Shown one piece after another: positions 51,387 through 60,330 of a stretch of DNA of 64,000 nt (position 1 is the first letter of the stretch; every line of letters starts with the position of its first letter). This stretch comes from Opisthocomus hoazin (taxonomy: Eukaryota; Chordata; Aves; Opisthocomiformes; Opisthocomidae), in contig NC_134433.1 of assembly GCF_030867145.1 (NCBI RefSeq), positions 15,659,896-15,723,895 on the forward strand, in the 5' to 3' direction. A model generated the notes under the pieces. It was not told the origin of the DNA and ran no database searches. It saw only the letters and a program-made list of their open reading frames with translations. The position numbers were made by a program, and so were the translations under genes.

Positions 51387-51446
51387 CTCACGATCAAAAA
51401 AGCTGTTTTTTCTCCACTCATGATCAAAAAAGCTCTTTTTTCTCCT
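51387..51446. repeat. 30-bp tandem dimer
   Basis: Two adjacent 30-bp copies (51387-51416 and 51417-51446) differ at only three positions. Each copy contains A6-GCT-N-T6, a near-palindromic core. It lies just outside the SYNRG CpG island. Confidence 0.85.
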
Positions 51447-52063
51447 GCTACCACTACTGGAATAAGCACGTCCATTCTCCAGAGTAGCAGTGCCTTTAAA
51501 CGTGATTATTAGATATATTCCACGTTGTATCTGCCATCGATAACTTGCAGCCGGTAACTCAGCATTTATCAGAATGTACGACGGCATTTTTATTCAAATA
51601 TACGGGCAAATCTGTTCCTAGGTGCCAAAATGAAGACATTATTTCCTACATAACCCAAATATAAGGTGCAATTCTGCAACTAAAGCAAAACCAACTCGGC
51701 TTCAGCCCAGCTTGGCAATAAAAAAACAGGACACAGAGCATCTTACACCAGTTTCTCACAAAACTCCACCCTCGTCACGTTACAGTGCTCTGCTGTAAAC
51801 GAGTTCTCAGAGCTGGGATCCATTTCCAAAGCGGATTAAGTATGACAAGGCCTAGGAACGCCTGCTTAAAGCGGCATTAGAGAGGCAAAGGAGAAGCCAC
51901 TCCTGCGTTACCAGAATCCTGACGCAGCCGGGGACTGAGAACACAATGAGCAGAGGGGGAGGTGGAAAACGCGTGTAACAGGCCAAGGAGCAAGGCTGCA
52001 GACCTGTCCCGTCAAGGCTGTACAGACAGACAGATCTCTGTACTAGAACCTTTTATGACCTTG
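51447..52063. other. Spacer between DDX52 end and SYNRG promoter
   Basis: About 0.6 kb of non-coding DNA. Nothing recognisable beyond the adjacent tandem dimer. Confidence 0.5.
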
Positions 52064-52069
52064 TTTATT
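52064..52069 (-). terminator. DDX52 poly(A) signal
   Basis: TTTATT on the plus strand (AATAAA in sense), 574 nt after the DDX52 stop. It is the only canonical signal I found between that stop and the SYNRG promoter. Confidence 0.6.
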
Positions 52070-52642
52070 CTGTTTTGAGGCTTAAAGATGAAACAGTACA
52101 AAACCAGTGAAGTTCACAGACACTTCAAGTACCAGTTATTTCAAAATGATTTTACAGAAGAAAAAAACTAGGAGGAGCAAGGCTTTACTTTCACTTACAC
52201 TACAAGTGGGTTGGTTTTGTTTTTAAAGCGTCCAGGGGAGTATTTATCAAGCCCAGCAGTAAGCTGTGTGTGTTGTCTGCCACTGAATCTTCTGGAAGCC
52301 TGACAAACATGTTAGGGATGATCTGAACACAGAACTGACAGTGTTTCCAAGAAGTAACGCAGAACTGTGTGACAGTGACACAAACAGATGCTATTTTTGA
52401 ACTATTGTTCAGAAACTTGAGGCATTTACTGCAAGAGCACACTCCTCCGCTTCTGTAAGAAGCATTCAGGAATCCACCACTGGTATTTCAGTACAGACCT
52501 TCTTGCATGTAAACATCCATCCTCTCCCAGAGGGGAACATAAGAAATGTTTTTCTCCCTTCACCTTTGCTGCTATCTTCACCCTTCTGTTCCTCAGCATG
52601 GACAGAGGTGTCGGCCACAGCTCCTGAGCAGGCTGTTGCTAG
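52070..52642 (-). other. DDX52: DDX52 3' UTR
   Basis: Sequence between the stop codon and the AATAAA. No coding potential was seen. The length of about 0.6 kb is set only by the signal position. Confidence 0.6.
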
Positions 52643-52730
52643 TCAGCTTTTTGAAACAGTCTGTAATTTACTGCCATTTTTATCTTCTTTAACCTTCTGT
52701 TTCTCCTTAATGTTTTCCTTTGCCGTTTTC
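52643..52730 (-). CDS. DDX52: DDX52 coding exon 15 (last)
   Basis: Residues 596-624 plus TGA. Lys/Glu-rich tail ([20 protein letters not shown]...), poorly conserved, as expected for this tail. Acceptor TTGTAG. Confidence 0.88.
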
Positions 52731-55700
52731 CTACAAGAAACACATTGGAGACCAAGTACATATGGGGCACACAGCAGTGACATAGCCAGTAGTTGTTTTA
52801 TATCGTATTAGTGCAGCTGAACACAAATCCTTCAGCAGCAACACTCCAAAGCGTGGCTAATGCTGTTCTTTATGACCACTTCTACCATACCAAACTGCTC
52901 CACACCCATCTCCGATGAGCTCTAGTCATTACAGCTTAAGATCTGCTGCTTGTATTAATACCCCATGTGTTAAAACCACAGCCAGCCCTGTGCAGGAAGA
53001 GGAGCAGACAGGCTCTGTCAAACGATGGCTAGTCCGAAGCCTGGCTTTCAGGCCAGTGGTTTGAACTCAGCGTGCTATCACCTGATACGTAGCACCGGGT
53101 AAGGCAAATCCATGGCATTAATCCAATTTCCAGGAGATGGATATTGGCACTAACACTTCACCATTGCTGAAATCATTATGACTGGGTGGTCCATCCAAAT
53201 GGGTTATTGGTTATTTTGGAGGAAGCATGCTAGGCCTCTTCCAGATAAACGGCACCTCTGACCTCCTCTTGAGAAAAACCTACTTACATTTTTCTTTTGC
53301 CTTTCTTTAAGAAGCACTGAGGGGTGGTACAAATGGATTCTCTCGTCAGTGGTTTCTTAATGAATTTCTTCTTTTGCTTGCTGAGAACGACATTTAGTGA
53401 AGAAGAATTAAGTTTCATTTAAGGGCAAAAATTAATATCTAAAGTAAATCAAACAAATAATGAAAACTTTTAGTGGTTGTTAGGGACTTATGGGCCTAAA
53501 TATATTTTCAGTGTTGTTTATTTCAAGACTAGTTCAGCCGCTTTATCTCCAAGATATTCAAACAAACTTTATTTTAATATACAAGTCATATATATATATA
53601 TATAAAAGGATTTCTGGTTTTAGAAACTATTAGAAGTTACAAAAAAGTATTAAAATCAGCACTAATTAAAAACTATTTATCTGTACGCATACACCCCTAC
53701 ACTATTTTTTCTAAAGGTAACTCAAAAAAGTAAAGGACTTTCACGTGTCAGAAGCCCAGATCATGAGTATGGGCCTAGGAAGTCTAAAGGAGATTTCAGG
53801 GAACTCATAGAACAGTTAATTCCAGGAAAACACTAAGTCGAGATTTCTTTTGCTTCCATTTTTGTCTGGGTAAAAAACTGCCAGGACCGCCCTGTCTAAA
53901 ATTCCTTTTGCAGCGGAACTGCAACTGTATTGCAAACAACTAGATCTTTCCTAACCCTTACACACCCAGCATCACTCACACAGGCTTTTAAAATGGGAAA
54001 CAAACTGGTAAACTATTCAAACAAACCTACCTTTGCAGTTTGGGGAAGTGTTTTATGTAGTCTGGCACAGGACAGCCAGCTCGCTGAATAACATTGGCTA
54101 TACTGCAAAGGAGAGGAGGGAAGAGATTAACCCTGGCAGCGAGTGCTTGGACAACAGACAGGCACCTTCTCTGGAAAACAGCAATTCTAACAACTGGCTG
54201 GTTTGTTGTCGTTTTTTTGTTTTGTTGTGGGTTTTTTTAAAGCAATAAATAAGACACAAAAGGCTTAAATGAAACTAGCGACTCCATTTGGATAGTTTAA
54301 ACAAATTGAAACTCTAGGTGAGTACAGTCTTCAAAGAGATGAAGAAAAAGCAATAAGCCAAAACACGAGAATCACACCAAGTAATTTTGGACACAAGCAA
54401 GTTAAAAGAACTGGATTAAAAAGCCTGAAGCACAGCATGAGGTAGTCATACTTTCTGCACAGCAAATCATTCAGGAAAACCAGAACAAGAGCAAAGCTAG
54501 TTGTAGGGACTGTTGAACCTGCCCTGCAGTGAGGTTCAAGTCAGAATAACTTAATACTTACAAGGTGTGTGGTACCAGACACAACAATAAGGTTCAGCAG
54601 TACACTCTACAACACACACAAGACATTTTTACTGTATCATGTTTCCAATTTACCTCCGTAATAAAGGTTTATCATCTTCAGTGAAGAAAGTGACTGCTTT
54701 TCCTGTGTGCCCTGCTCTTCCAGTACGACCTGTCAAACAAAGATTTTGCAGAGTAGAGATTTTACTTCACACATCTGCCTTTATTCTATTGTTTTTTACA
54801 ACCCCAGCCTCCTGACATGTGTTACTATACTAAGCATACTACCAAGCAGCCGATCCCCAAAGATTGTTCCTATCAAATGAAACCACAGTTATGTCTGAAG
54901 CATCAAAATAGTTCAGGTCCATCGAAGACTGACAAAAAAATAACACAGTTTTACTGAAAGTTGATCCCAGATATAGACTGGTTCAAGTGATGTAGAAGCT
55001 AGTGCTGCAGCAACTTGGTTTCGGGGTTTTTGCTCATGCACAAGAGCATCTACATGAAAGATGGAGGAAATGAGAAAGAGGACGTAATTCATGAACAGTC
55101 ACTCACCTATCCTGTGGATGTATTCCACCGCACTTGTTGGCAAATCGTAATTGATGACCATATTCACTCCTTTGAAGTCAATCCCTCGAGCTAGTAAGGC
55201 TGAGCAGATGAGCACCCAGATCTTCCCAGCTCTGAAACTGCGTACTACGTTATCCCTCTAGCGAAAGAAAAGAGAAGAAAGGCACTTGGAAACAGCCTAA
55301 TTAGCATTTTGAGAAAGGAGGTGAACTCGCTTCCTGAAAGTTGTTGCAATGTTAACGAACAACACCAAACCTCTAAACAAAAACCTGCTGTAATTTACTG
55401 TCAAAGTTGCCCAAAGTTACATTCCAGCACTCCTGCTTTTACCCTTCTTCTGAAGTGTTTCTTGGAAAGAAATTACATCCTCCTACCTGTTGCTGAGTTT
55501 TGTCTGCATGGATGACATCCACATTGATGCCTTCGTAAATAAGTTCATGGAAAAGCTCTCTAGCCCTCTCAATAGACTGAACAAAAACAAGGACCGGAGG
55601 AGCAAAACCCTGCAAAAGAATAAAAGCTTGTCTAAGGTTCACGTCCTTTTCCTACTATTAACTGGTTGCAGACACTGAGCTACTACACAGGCTTAAACAG

Positions 55701-58700
55701 CCCTGGTATTTTACATCTCAGAGGATGGTTTTGGGGGGTTTTTTTGACTAGCCAAATCTTTGGGAGTCAGAACTAAGCACGTTCAGCTCCACTGCCTTTG
55801 AGGGAACAGTTCCTAACCTAAGCATCAGGCTGCATTTTAATCCACAGAAGCAAACAGATTTTTTTCCAACCCAATGTGAAGAAACCACTCCGACTGCCAA
55901 GTAAAATTGAACAGACTGTTAATACAAACTGCTCCTAAGCAAGACTCAAATATGTAACCAAGAACGGGGAACCCTCTCAGTTTTCATCGGTAGGGTACTT
56001 GCTCTTCCTCTTGTCCAGCAGATTTGGACAATGGTTTAATGTGTCACAGAGAAGTCTTTGACCTAGGAAATTAAGAGTCTCCGACAGAACACATAGCTCA
56101 GATCAGCACTGAGCAGAACGTACTCAGCCTCTCCAAAATACCTTTTTAACAAGCTCTCTCATTGCCGTTAGTTTTCCTGTCTCGGATCCAACAAACAATA
56201 GCTCTTGTTCTACTGTCTCCGCTGCAGAGTTTCTGAAACCAGAAATCCAACAGAAGTGTGCTAGTTAAGAGTTTATTTATACATTTATAAACACTAAAAA
56301 ATGTGAAATATTACCTGGTGAATGAGAAATATTGCACAACAAACTTATTTCACCAGTACTGACTTCTAAGATTAATGTTTATTTGATGACAAAGTAATGG
56401 GTAAAAGAAAACACCACTTTCCCCAATATACGAGAAAGATCTGTATGCCTATACTTTTTTTTTCTGGAGACAAACAACGTGCAGTACTAAGACGAACAAC
56501 AGACACACACACAACCAAGCAGACTGACAATGCAAAGAAAACAAATAATTTGCACAGGAAATGAAAAAAACCACATGAGAGAGCCAGAGTACAACTGCAC
56601 ACCTACCTCGCTCCAACAGATACCAGAACAACGCTGTCAAGGTTGAGTTTACACCACTCCTCTACATCACGTGCAAAGGTTGCGCTGAACAAGGCCCTTC
56701 TCACCACGTGGGACGTGCACGCCAGGAAGACGGAGGCCAGCTGGTCTCGGAACCCTGACTTCCCGTCTTCAAACAGTTTGTCTGACTCATCCACCACCAG
56801 CCACTCCACACTAGGAACAGAGAGGTTTGCTTTTCACTAAGTCACTTGTGGAGAAGGCAAAAGTTCTAACAGACGGTCACAGATGCAAGGACTATGCACG
56901 CGTCTGCTTTTCAGTGGCAAAGCTACTCAGTGGCTTTGCTGCTAAGCCAGATTCGATAAAGACTCTCAGTACCTGGTCAAGTCTATTGCCGGAGGATCTT
57001 GTTTCAGCAAATAAATGAGTCTGTTTGGCGTAGTAACTAGTATATCTATAGGAGGGGGGGGGGGGGGAAAAGGCAAAGCGTTAAAAAAGACACAAAATAA
57101 ACCAGACTAACAGAGCCCTGAAACCCAAGTTCCAATCCAGTCTGCCAGGGGTACAATTTCACAGGGTCCATTGTCAGGCTCACCTCCTATTTCTTCCACG
57201 CCAGCTGCTTTTTTAGCATTGAGCAATAGATTGTACATCTTGAGTGCTATTAACCGATCTCTTTAAAACCACACAGGCCAGAAGAAAAAGGTCAGTGACG
57301 TTTTTTAGACTTTCAGAAGCACTTCAGTAGCTAGAACAATTACCATATTTCTTAGAAGACGTGGGCCCAAACTTCTTGGCTGCTTCAGCTGCCTTGTGGA
57401 TCATATGTATCCTGAAGCCGGTCCCCTCAGCCAGCTTCACCAGCTCCCGATGTGTCTGGAAAAGCAGCAACAGAGACCAAGATTTCAAACTGAGCTTAAT
57501 AGCTTTCCTAGCCAGAAAAGCTGCAGACAATCCTGAAGATAAAGCTTCAAAAGTCACCTCGATTTCAGTGTTAAGAGAAAGATGTCTAGTTTCCTTAGCA
57601 TAAATAAATGCAGCTAACGTGTATTATTCACCTGAAAGTTCTCACAGGTCTGACTACCATGTTTTGACTCTAACAGTGTAGCTCCCACAAGACCCTCTCC
57701 CATCTGAATAAAAATGGAACTGTGCCCAAAATTGTAATTTCTATTTCAGTCTAATAACAAAGCTTCAATAATTTCAGTTATGCACTGAAATTCTGCGTTT
57801 GGGACAAACAGACAAATCTCTTGTAGCAACCTCAGACATGAAGGTAGGAAGTAAGAGCACCTAAGCATTGGGCAGTTCTAAAATACAATCAAAGAATCTT
57901 GAGCCTCTAATCTAATCATCTAGATTAGACTGAGATGCTAGATACGTAGCTATTTCACAGAAGACAAAAGACTTAAAAGAAATGTTTAAATCAGCTTTTT
58001 CTGATATCTGAGGACAATAAAGGAAAAAATATTTACTAAGCTGCCGTTTTACTGATTCAGAGCGACAACTTTGAAGAACATCAATATGACGACAACCCTT
58101 TTCCCCTCAACACACACCTGGCTAGCAAGTTCTCGCGTGGGCGATATGATCAGAGCTCTGAATCCTTTGTTCCTAGGTTGTTTCAGATGTGTTAGGAGAG
58201 GAATACAAAACGCCAGTGTTTTTCCAGACCCAGTAGGAGCTGAAGCTAGAAGTTCCCGACCCTGTAAGAAAAACAGAAAAAGAAGGGTGTTCTATTTTAC
58301 TTGGAAAAAAAACCCCACCCAAAAATCACATTCACATAAATACTTATGCTACGAACTAACCCTAAATACATTAGTAAAAGCACAGATCAAGAATATTGTA
58401 ATGGCTTTTAAAGGTTTGAACTCTGACACAGTCGCTCCATCTCTAAAGCTGTGTAATTAACCACCGCCGTGACCGCTGCTACAGAGACACCGCTCCCCAC
58501 ATTTCGCCCTACTCCCTGCCACAAAACACAATACCCACAAACTTACATGCAGCATGACGGGAATGGCCTGCATCTGGATGGGCGTGGGGACCTGGAAGCC
58601 AGCAGCCTGAATGTTCGCCATGATTTTAGGGTGGATTTTGTACTCCTTTTGAAGCTGATCAAACGTGGCAATTGGGTCAGGAAGATCTGTTCCTTGAACG

Positions 58701-59910
58701 CTGATCTTGTGCTGATTTCTGAAGCGGTTTATCTAAAAGCAAAAGACAAACTCTTTCCTTCCTCCTCTGACAGCAGAAAACTAAACATAGGTGGATTCAT
58801 CTTCTGGTTACTTTCCCCACAGTCAGTCACCCTCCTCCCAAGAGAGATTACCATAAGTGAACCTCAACTTTTGGACGAAACACCCGCAGAAACCAAGTAA
58901 TCTGTTGCTACATTAGACTTCTGTGCTCCCACCTTTTCTCTTCTCAAGCGTTCAAGTTTTTCTGCAGCAGGTTTTTTGTCTTTTGCGTCTTCAGATTTTG
59001 CTTCCAGAGAGGACATCCATTTTATTCCATTATTTTCTGACAACTCTGGCATGGACGCTGCCTCTGGAAATTTCAAAAAATTGAAGTTTCCATTAGTAAA
59101 ATCCAGACAAAAATTATTTGGTAAAAAAGGACATTTCAAAACCTTTTTTTTTTCCCCCCTCTCATTATCACTAAAGTTAATGAAGACTCCACAAGGATGG
59201 CAACCACTTGCACGCCTTAACCCCAAATCTCGGCCCAATTATTTCATCAGCTCTGACACAGGCCAAAGAACCCAGAAGCCTCTCTTTTATAATAAAATGA
59301 CCCACAGTACCTGCGGATTTAAAGTAAACTGAAACAAGTAAGAAGCATGCACTTCATCAGGGTATTCTGCCAGGGACACACGAACGCGTATACAAATACC
59401 TCGTGTCTTTTTCTTTTTTCTTTTCCTTTCGCTGACTTCTGCAGGTCTTTTCCTCTTCCCTGCCCTCTCTCCATCTTTTTTCCCTGCTCCATCCTCCTTC
59501 TCCTGCTGCTCTCTACCCGTCACCTCCTCACCGGCCCCTGCGAGCCCCCAGCCCTCCTCGGCAGAGCCCAGGGGAGCTCCCCCCTTGCGCCCGAAGAAGT
59601 CGAGGCTCTCCGGCGAGACGCCGCCGCCGCTCCCCTTTATCACCTGAGGGAGAGCGCAGGGAAAACGGTGAGACGGCCTGGCCAGGCCCCAGCGCCTCAC
59701 CGACCGCAAGGCCGCAGGTAGGCCCACGGCCCCGCCGCAACGCAGGGACGGGGCCCGCGGTCCCGCGTCGAGGAGAGAACGAGGCCCGCGTCCGCCCCAG
59801 CCTCCCCCCGGTCAGCGCCGCACCCCGAACCGCCTCGCATCGAGCCCGAAGCGCCGCAAATCAAAGCGAGCACCGGCGCCCAACTGCCGGAACAGCTCCT
59901 GCGCCTCCAT
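52643..59910 (-). CDS. DDX52: DEAD-box RNA helicase DDX52 (Rok1 homologue), whole gene, 15 coding exons
   Basis: DDX52 is a nucleolar ATP-dependent RNA helicase; the yeast homologue Rok1 is needed for early pre-rRNA cleavages leading to 18S rRNA. The joined exons give 624 residues (human is about 599). Motifs in order: Q motif with GFQVPTPIQ (199-207), motif I APTGSGKT (224-231), Ia PTREL (257-261), Ib TPNR (307-310), II DESD (333-336), III SAT (368-370), IV-type VFVQS, V ARGID (488-492) and VI HRIGRTGR (513-520). DESD in place of DEAD is normal for this family. The N-terminal 30-110 segment is poorly conserved and ends in a Lys/Arg-rich probable nuclear localisation signal (92-108); the tail is Lys-rich. 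All 14 introns are GT-AG and frames join without a stop. It lies head-to-tail with SYNRG. Confidence 0.96.
53288..53380 (-). CDS. DDX52: DDX52 coding exon 14
   Basis: Residues 565-596 ([21 protein letters not shown]...). Matches the mammalian KQKKKMIKKPLERESI block; Lys-rich. Donor AAAAT/GTAAGT. Confidence 0.94.
54031..54102 (-). CDS. DDX52: DDX52 coding exon 13
   Basis: Residues 541-565 ([23 protein letters not shown]), matching [22 protein letters not shown] of mammals. Acceptor TTTGCAG, donor AAAG/GTAGGT. Confidence 0.95.
54654..54729 (-). CDS. DDX52: DDX52 coding exon 12
   Basis: Residues 516-541 ([25 protein letters not shown]), completing motif VI. Both junctions split codons. Confidence 0.96.
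55107..55257 (-). CDS. DDX52: DDX52 coding exon 11 (motifs V and VI)
   Basis: Residues 466-516 ([30 protein letters not shown]... EYIHRI). Motif V is complete and motif VI is split across this junction. Acceptor is CGCTAG. Confidence 0.96.
55487..55609 (-). CDS. DDX52: DDX52 coding exon 10
   Basis: Residues 425-465 ([20 protein letters not shown]... DKTQQQ), start of the second RecA lobe. 123 nt, phase 0. Confidence 0.96.
56142..56232 (-). CDS. DDX52: DDX52 coding exon 9
   Basis: Residues 394-424 ([20 protein letters not shown]... ELVKK), the linker between the two RecA lobes. Acceptor GTTTCAG, donor AAAG/GTATTT. Confidence 0.95.
56607..56810 (-). CDS. DDX52: DDX52 coding exon 8 (DESD and SAT)
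   Basis: Residues 326-394, [16 protein letters not shown]... to LVSVGAR. Holds the Walker B DESD and the SAT motif that couples ATP hydrolysis to unwinding. Confidence 0.97.
56973..57045 (-). CDS. DDX52: DDX52 coding exon 7 (TPNR motif)
   Basis: Residues 302-326 ([24 protein letters not shown]). Its acceptor CTATAG follows an uninterrupted run of 14 C in the sense strand, an unusual pyrimidine tract. Confidence 0.95.
57054..57067. repeat. 14-G homopolymer (C run in DDX52 sense)
   Basis: Uninterrupted G14 on the plus strand, forming most of the pyrimidine tract of the DDX52 exon 7 acceptor. Confidence 0.9.
57184..57258 (-). other. Candidate phase-compatible cassette exon in DDX52 intron 6
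   Basis: A 75-nt stretch bounded by an AG (57260-57259) behind a pyrimidine-rich tract and by a strong donor GGAG/GTGAGC. If spliced in, it adds 25 residues beginning [12 protein letters not shown] and keeps the frame of exons 6 and 7 exactly (phase 1 at both ends, no stop). It would lie between the SSKK and DILVTTPNR blocks. I do not recall it in mammals; it may be a chance open frame. Confidence 0.3.
57344..57455 (-). CDS. DDX52: DDX52 coding exon 6
   Basis: Residues 265-302 ([23 protein letters not shown]... SSKKY). Closely matches mammals. Ends one base into a codon. Confidence 0.95.
58118..58261 (-). CDS. DDX52: DDX52 coding exon 5 (Walker A and motif Ia)
   Basis: Residues 217-264, from [15 protein letters not shown] to SPTRELASQ. 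The Walker A lysine is Lys230. Acceptor TTACAG, donor CCAG/GTGTGT; 144 nt, phase 0. Confidence 0.97.
58547..58732 (-). CDS. DDX52: DDX52 coding exon 4 (Q motif)
   Basis: Residues 155-216 ([20 protein letters not shown]...). Contains the Q motif region [14 protein letters not shown] that senses the adenine of ATP. Donor CAT/GTAAGT. Confidence 0.96.
58933..59063 (-). CDS. DDX52: DDX52 coding exon 3
   Basis: Residues 111-154. The block [10 protein letters not shown] matches mammals (IQWMSSVEAK); the end is the charged segment KLERLRREK. Acceptor TTTCCAG, donor AAAAG/GTGGGA. Confidence 0.93.
59400..59643 (-). CDS. DDX52: DDX52 coding exon 2
   Basis: Residues 30-111. LDFFG (43-47) matches mammals; the rest is divergent, Gly/Glu-rich, then Lys/Arg-rich (GKRKRP, RKRKKKK), a likely nuclear signal. 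Acceptor CCCTCAG, donor GAG/GTATTT. Confidence 0.88.
59824..59910 (-). CDS. DDX52: DDX52 coding exon 1
   Basis: Residues 1-29, [20 protein letters not shown]..., aligned with the mammalian DLFRRLGAGAKFD start. Initiation context GGCATGG is good. The donor GGG/GTGCGG is weak, so the exon end is the least certain border in this gene. Confidence 0.82.
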
Positions 59911-59981
59911 GCCGCCTCCCTACCGGAAGCAGCGAGCACTTCCGGGGACGCGGAGGCGGAGCCGGCCGCGCGCCCGGGCGC

Positions 59982-59994
59982 GTATCCTAGCAAC
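59982..59994. promoter_or_regulatory. Second X-box-like motif
   Basis: GTATCCTAGCAAC (reverse GTTGCTAGGATAC) fits the RFX consensus of two loosely inverted half-sites. It lies 44 bp from the first, start to start. Confidence 0.55.
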
Positions 59995-60025
59995 CGCCCC
60001 GCCGGCGGGGGTGTCATGGCGCCGC

Positions 60026-60039
60026 GTTGCCGTGGCAAC
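60026..60039. promoter_or_regulatory. X-box-like (RFX) palindrome
   Basis: GTTGCCGTGGCAAC, two inverted GTTGCC half-sites with a 2-bp centre. It differs by one base from the ideal GTTGCCATGGCAAC. Confidence 0.65.
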
Positions 60040-60220
60040 CGCGCCGTTAGGCTCCGCCGGGCCGCTCTGCGTTGTAGGCCGCGCTAGGCCCCGGGTACCG
60101 GGAGAAGCCACCCCAGCCGCCGGGTCGGCCGTTGGCAGAGCCCGAGGGCGGAAAGCAGCGAGCCCTTCCCCGCTGCAAAGCCGGCCTCAGCCCTGGGGGG
60201 CTCCGGGCCAGCAGTGTGGT

Positions 60221-60311
60221 TGTGGGGCCCGCTCGCCCGGGCCCCCTTCCAGACTCCGTTACTGCTGCAGTAACGGGGTCTGGAAGGGGGCCCGGGCGGG
60301 AGGGCCCCACA
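60221..60311. repeat. Long inverted repeat / hairpin (43-bp arms, 5-nt loop)
   Basis: The left arm 60221-60263 and right arm 60269-60311 are reverse complements at 40 of 43 positions, around the loop GCTGC. If transcribed rightward, two of the three differences become G-U pairs and one is a G-A mismatch. The arms are GC-rich. Confidence 0.92.
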
Positions 60312-60330
60312 GCAGAGTGATGTTTATGCC

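Larger units (their letters stand above)
52731..54653 (-). other. DDX52 introns 12-14
   Basis: Three introns of 551, 650 and 557 nt. Intron 13 has an (AT)n microsatellite at 53588-53604. Intron 14 (about 52990-53260) contains complex-looking sequence of unknown origin with no splice sites or RNA-gene signature. Confidence 0.45.
54730..58117 (-). other. DDX52 introns 5, 8, 9 and 11 (each over 300 nt)
   Basis: AT-rich introns of 662, 374, 532 and 377 nt at 57456-58117, 56233-56606, 55610-56141 and 54730-55106. Apart from splice signals nothing was recognised. DDX52 intron 2 (59064-59399, 336 nt) is likewise empty. Confidence 0.45.
59911..60330. promoter_or_regulatory. DDX52 CpG-island promoter
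   Basis: CpG-rich DNA upstream of the DDX52 start codon without a TATA box. ETS-type motifs occur at 59923-59929 (CCGGAAG) and 59939-59945 (CTTCCGG). Two X-box-like motifs lie at 59982-59994 and 60026-60039. A long hairpin follows at 60221-60311. The architecture suits a housekeeping promoter and may also fire to the right, but no gene was found on that side. Confidence 0.65.

Noticed and set aside
52990-53260. Possible small RNA or conserved element in DDX52 intron 14
   Set aside because: Sequence looks complex, but no C/D or H/ACA box arrangement or stable fold could be recognised by eye.
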